Shown here: piece after piece, positions 29,030 to 29,869 of the stretch
How positions within the stretch are numbered: the stretch's first letter is position 1
Layout of the letters: each line of letters begins with the position of its first letter
Origin: Bacillota bacterium
GTDB taxonomy: Bacteria; Bacillota; Dehalobacteriia; UBA4068
Direction of reading: 5' to 3'
DNA length: 29,869 nt
Assembly: GCA_030528765.1 (NCBI GenBank)
Contig: JAUMYD010000003.1
Location: 1 to 29,869 of the forward strand
Translations under genes and position numbers: made by a program
Notes under the pieces: model-generated
Databases searched by the model: none
Told to the model about the DNA's origin: nothing
Seen by the model: the letters and a program-made list of their open reading frames with translations, nothing else

Positions 29030-29869
29030 GTGGAAAAATCACAAAAAAGCTTTCATCTGAAACCAAAGCTCTTTCTCGTTCTGAGTGAATGCACAAAAGA
29101 GCAAATCCTGAAGGATATCCTCGCCGGGATAATCGTTGCTATCATTGCGCTCCCCCTTTCCATCGCCTTGGCACTTGCCTCAGGCGTGGAACCGGCCAGA
29201 GGGGTCTATACCGCAATTTTTGCGGGCTTTATCGTTTCTTTCCTGGGGGGCAGCCGGGTGCAGATCAGCGGCCCCACAGCTGCCTTTGCCACTATTGTAG
29301 CAGGGATCGTGGCAAACCAGGGAATGGGTGGGCTGATCATCGCCACCGTGCTGGCCGGACTCTTCCTGGTACTGATGGGAATATTCAAGCTTGGCTCGCT
29401 GATCAAGTTTATCCCCTACACCATCACCACCGGCTTCACCGCCGGCATTGCCGTCACCATTCTGGTGGGGCAGATCAAAGATTTTTTAGGCCTTAGCTAT
29501 GCTGACGGCGTGAAGCCGATCGAGACATTCGAAAAAATCAGCGCAAATATCGATGCTTTTTCCAGCTTCAGCTGGCAATCTCTTCTGGTAGGCGCGATCT
29601 GCCTGGCTATCCTAATTTTTTATCCGAAAATCGAAAAACGCATCCCCCCTTCCCTGATCGCAGTGATCACAGGGGCGCTGATGGTCAAATTCATTCCCGG
29701 CATGGATGCGGGCGTTTATACCATCGGGGAACTTTATACGATCCCCTCCGGTTTCCCGGAATTCACACTGGGTGGCATTGAGCTAAACCTGGATAGCATT
29801 TCTGCAGTTCTGCCGGATGCCTTTACCATTGCTATCCTGGCGGCCATTGAATCACTGTTATCCTGTGTT
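29030..29869 (+). CDS. SulP/SLC26-type anion transporter, N-terminal part (cut by window edge)
   Basis: The frame starts at GTG 29030, eight bases after AAGGAGG, and is open to the window end (280 codons). The overlapping ATG at 29028 is in another frame that stops after ten codons. The sequence has the SulP opening: a cytoplasmic start, then ILAGIIVAIIALPLSIALALASG, followed by EPARGVYTAIFAGFIVSFLGGSRVQISGPTAAF, the family signature in the first membrane segments. More membrane segments follow, including IPYTITTGFTAGIAVTILVGQIKDFLG. Members carry sulfate, bicarbonate, molybdate or dicarboxylates; the substrate cannot be told, and the C-terminal STAS domain expected in most members is outside the window. 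Confidence 0.9.
   Translation, partial: MEKSQKSFHLKPKLFLVLSECTKEQILKDILAGIIVAIIALPLSIALALASGVEPARGVYTAIFAGFIVSFLGGSRVQISGPTAAFATIVAGIVANQGMGGLIIATVLAGLFLVLMGIFKLGSLIKFIPYTITTGFTAGIAVTILVGQIKDFLGLSYADGVKPIETFEKISANIDAFSSFSWQSLLVGAICLAILIFYPKIEKRIPPSLIAVITGALMVKFIPGMDAGVYTIGELYTIPSGFPEFTLGGIELNLDSISAVLPDAFTIAILAAIESLLSCV

Noticed and set aside
29028..29060. ATG at 29028 as the start of the SulP gene
   Set aside because: It is in a different frame that stops after ten codons; the GTG at 29030 opens the SulP frame with proper spacing from AAGGAGG.
1..29869. CRISPR arrays, insertion sequences, prophage or integrative-element borders
   Set aside because: No regularly spaced direct repeats, transposase motifs or phage genes were seen. 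XerD sits in its usual chromosomal context, and the tRNA-Arg 3' end is not duplicated nearby.

Overview
The window is a chromosomal segment of an anaerobic member of the Bacillota, with GC content near 50% by eye. I favour the Clostridia/Negativicutes side. The evidence is the run of genes xerD, deoB, punA, pdp (next to dacF), a DUF5665 protein, a TIGR04086-type membrane protein, an EF-G paralogue, and a sodium-pumping methylmalonyl-CoA decarboxylase operon led by methylmalonyl-CoA epimerase. Strong GGAGG-type ribosome binding sites precede most genes. I cannot name the genus. A SpoVB-like flippase, a DacF-type carboxypeptidase with a sigma-G-like promoter, and an unannotated SpoVM-like 23-residue peptide suggest a spore former or a recent descendant of one.

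Layout. 1-62: the start of a response regulator (minus). 63-606: a structured, apparently non-coding gap. 607-1845: pepT (plus). 8639 down to 1953: a probable nine-gene minus-strand operon behind a good promoter. It encodes an unrecognised 335-residue protein, a DUF5665 membrane protein, LspA, an RluD-type pseudouridine synthase, TcdA, RarA, IscU, MnmA and a small membrane protein. 8786-9925: dacF (plus), pointing at the minus-strand operon xerD-deoB-punA-pdp-SLH protein (15011 to 9971). 17260-15224: an EF-G-like GTPase (minus). 17387-18916: a SpoVB/MurJ-type flippase (plus), whose 3' end overlaps surE in the operon folE-lepB-surE (minus). 20998-21363: a small membrane protein (plus). 24359-21430: dinG followed by the SpoVM-like micro-ORF (minus). 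28527-24470: mce-mmdA-mmdD-mmdC-mmdB (minus). 28761-28835: tRNA-Arg(CCG) with its own promoter and terminator. 29030 to the end: a SulP-type anion transporter, cut by the window edge.

Functions. The mmd operon couples decarboxylation of methylmalonyl-CoA to Na+ export, the energy-conserving step in fermentation of succinate or amino acids to propionate. The deoB-punA-pdp set salvages nucleosides into ribose or deoxyribose 5-phosphate. IscU and MnmA supply tRNA thiolation, alongside two other tRNA/rRNA modification genes (tcdA, rluD). LspA and LepB are the two signal peptidases.

Most of the window is ordinary core genome and I see no novel multi-gene defence or mobile system. The observations most worth checking are the SpoVM-like micro-ORF at 21430-21501, the deoB reading frame without a canonical start codon, the IscU lacking its usual histidine and without a neighbouring cysteine desulfurase, and the sigma-G-like promoter at dacF.
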